Below are positions 4,102 to 5,084 of a stretch of 5,084 bases of DNA, piece by piece (position 1 is the stretch's first letter; every line of letters starts with the position of its first letter). Source of the stretch: a bacterium (GTDB taxonomy: Bacteria; Cyanobacteriota; Vampirovibrionia; Gastranaerophilales; Gastranaerophilaceae); NCBI GenBank assembly GCA_017477685.1, contig JAFUUT010000104.1, forward strand, positions 1 through 5,084, read 5' to 3'. The notes beneath the pieces were generated by a model. That model had not been told where the DNA came from, ran no database searches, and saw only the letters and a list, made by a program, of their open reading frames with translations. Both the position numbers and the translations under genes were made by a program.

Positions 4102-5084
4102 ATGAACGAATTACAATATCCGGTAATAATTATAGGGAGCGGTATTTCAGGTTTGTATACAGCACTGAAACTTGAACAGAGTCTGCAATATGGAAAAGTA
4201 CTCATACTTACAAAAAACCAATTGACAGACAGCAACTCATATTATGCACAAGGCGGAATGGTCGCAGTATTGAAAGACAATACAAATGACTCTGTTGAAC
4301 TACACTTGAAAGATACCCTTATAGCGGGGGCAGGTCTTAGTGAAGCCAAAACAGTTACATTTATAAGTAAAAATTCCGATAAAGTTGTAAGAGATTTATT
4401 AAATTTCGGAGTCGATTTTGACAAAGAAAACGGCGAGTTTACCCTGACAAAAGAGGCTGCCCACAGCGTAAACAGAATACTCCACTCCGGCGGAGATGCA
4501 ACAGGCAGAGAAATGGAAATTGCTCTGGCAAATTCCGTAAAAAATAACAAAAATATTGAAGTCCGAGAAAATACAATCGTTGTAGATTTAATTACAAAAA
4601 ACAATACGTGCTTAGGAGTTACAACATATAAAGACGGCAAATATGAAAAAATATATTCAAATTCCGTCATTCTTGCAACAGGAGGCTTGGGACAATTATA
4701 CAAATACACCACCAATCCGATTGGGGCAAGTGCAGACGGTTTTGCACTCGCATACAGAGCAGGAGCAAAATTAAGAGATATGGAATTTGTACAATTTCAC
4801 CCGACAGCACTTGCAATAGATGACCCGATAAATCATAACCGAATTCTGATTAGTGAAGCCGTCAGAGGAGAAGGGGCAAAGCTTTGCGACAAAAACGGTG
4901 TTGAGTATATGCACAAATATGACAAGCGTAAAGAACTTGCGCCTCGCGATATTGTTGCAAGAGCAAACTTTACTCAAATGCAGGAAAATAACCTTCCTAA
5001 TGTTTATCTCAATGCAACAGTTATAGGAAAAGAAAAATTACTCAAAAGATTTCCGACAATAGCGAAAAAATGTGCTGAAGACGG
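4102..5084 (+). CDS. nadB: L-aspartate oxidase NadB, 3' end beyond the window
   Basis: NadB is the flavoenzyme that oxidises L-aspartate to iminoaspartate, the first step of de novo NAD synthesis. NadA then condenses iminoaspartate with dihydroxyacetone phosphate to give quinolinate. The 327 complete codons present cover roughly the first 60% of a family member of about 530 residues. The N-terminal FAD-binding Rossmann motif VIIIGSGISGLYTA is at 8-21, and SYYAQGGMVAVL is at 46-57. HSGGDATGREM (about 128-138), ILATGGLGQLY, the FVQFHPTAL segment with H233, and EAVRGEGA with R255 follow. These are residues typical of the succinate dehydrogenase/aspartate oxidase fold, and EFVQFHPTAL together with ELAPRDIVARA fits NadB. 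An in-frame stop at 4084-4086 makes the ATG at 4102 the only ATG start for this frame. AAAGGA lies 11 bases upstream, slightly far. Fumarate reductase subunits share motifs, but the early SYYAQGG region and the length of this part favour NadB. Confidence 0.93.
   Translation, partial: MNELQYPVIIIGSGISGLYTALKLEQSLQYGKVLILTKNQLTDSNSYYAQGGMVAVLKDNTNDSVELHLKDTLIAGAGLSEAKTVTFISKNSDKVVRDLLNFGVDFDKENGEFTLTKEAAHSVNRILHSGGDATGREMEIALANSVKNNKNIEVRENTIVVDLITKNNTCLGVTTYKDGKYEKIYSNSVILATGGLGQLYKYTTNPIGASADGFALAYRAGAKLRDMEFVQFHPTALAIDDPINHNRILISEAVRGEGAKLCDKNGVEYMHKYDKRKELAPRDIVARANFTQMQENNLPNVYLNATVIGKEKLLKRFPTIAKKCAED

Noticed and set aside
4242..4715. Open frame of 157 codons on the minus strand
   Set aside because: It is wholly antisense to nadB, whose motifs are unmistakable. 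It has no recognisable domain and a composition typical of a shadow frame.

Overview
The window is AT-rich bacterial DNA with short intergenic gaps. It carries part of a translation/transcription operon (rimP and nusA), a NarL/LuxR-type response regulator on the opposite strand, and the 5' two thirds of nadB. Uncultured, host-associated relatives of Cyanobacteria (Vampirovibrionia/Gastranaerophilales, 'Melainabacteria') are my best guess for the source. This rests on the cyanobacterial flavour of the response regulator, the short NusA with an acidic tail, and the base composition. It is an inference, and other AT-rich gut phyla are not excluded.

Layout. (1) Positions 1-502 hold the 3' part of a lysine-rich coiled-coil protein gene, interrupted by one in-frame TAA at 182-184 and continuing open in the same frame to 502. 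(2) A strong intrinsic terminator at 584-615 ends that unit. (3) Positions 627-757 hold a gene-less element with inverted ends built from an 8-bp motif (TAAGTAG plus one base). (4) rimP, 779-1261. (5) A second, full copy of the same element lies at about 1262-1699. Its inverted arms enclose a four-helix-bundle gene of the 23S rRNA intervening-sequence (IVS) protein family. (6) nusA, 1737-2993. (7) A cluster of GC-rich palindromes, including a duplicated 26-27 bp REP-like unit, fills 3016-3195. (8) The response regulator runs leftward, 3913-3245, with its own promoter and ribosome binding site. (9) nadB runs rightward from 4102 and off the window.

The most interesting structure is the pair of octamer-armed elements. 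The copy between rimP and nusA has arms complementary at 30 of 32 positions, so its RNA could fold into a long stem with the four-helix-bundle gene in the loop. This resembles the way IVS genes sit inside 23S rRNA stems, but here it is inside a protein-coding operon. The copy upstream of rimP has the same inner boundaries (20/21 and 21/22 identical bases) but has lost the gene, so it looks like a MITE-like deletion derivative. The two copies lie in the same orientation on either side of rimP. No transposase, integrase or reverse transcriptase is visible, so the mechanism of movement is unknown.

rimP (30S maturation) and nusA (elongation/antitermination) are classic operon partners. The operon appears to stop after nusA, where the palindrome cluster and a convergent gene follow instead of ylxR and infB. 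nadB begins the de novo NAD pathway and is unrelated to the operon.
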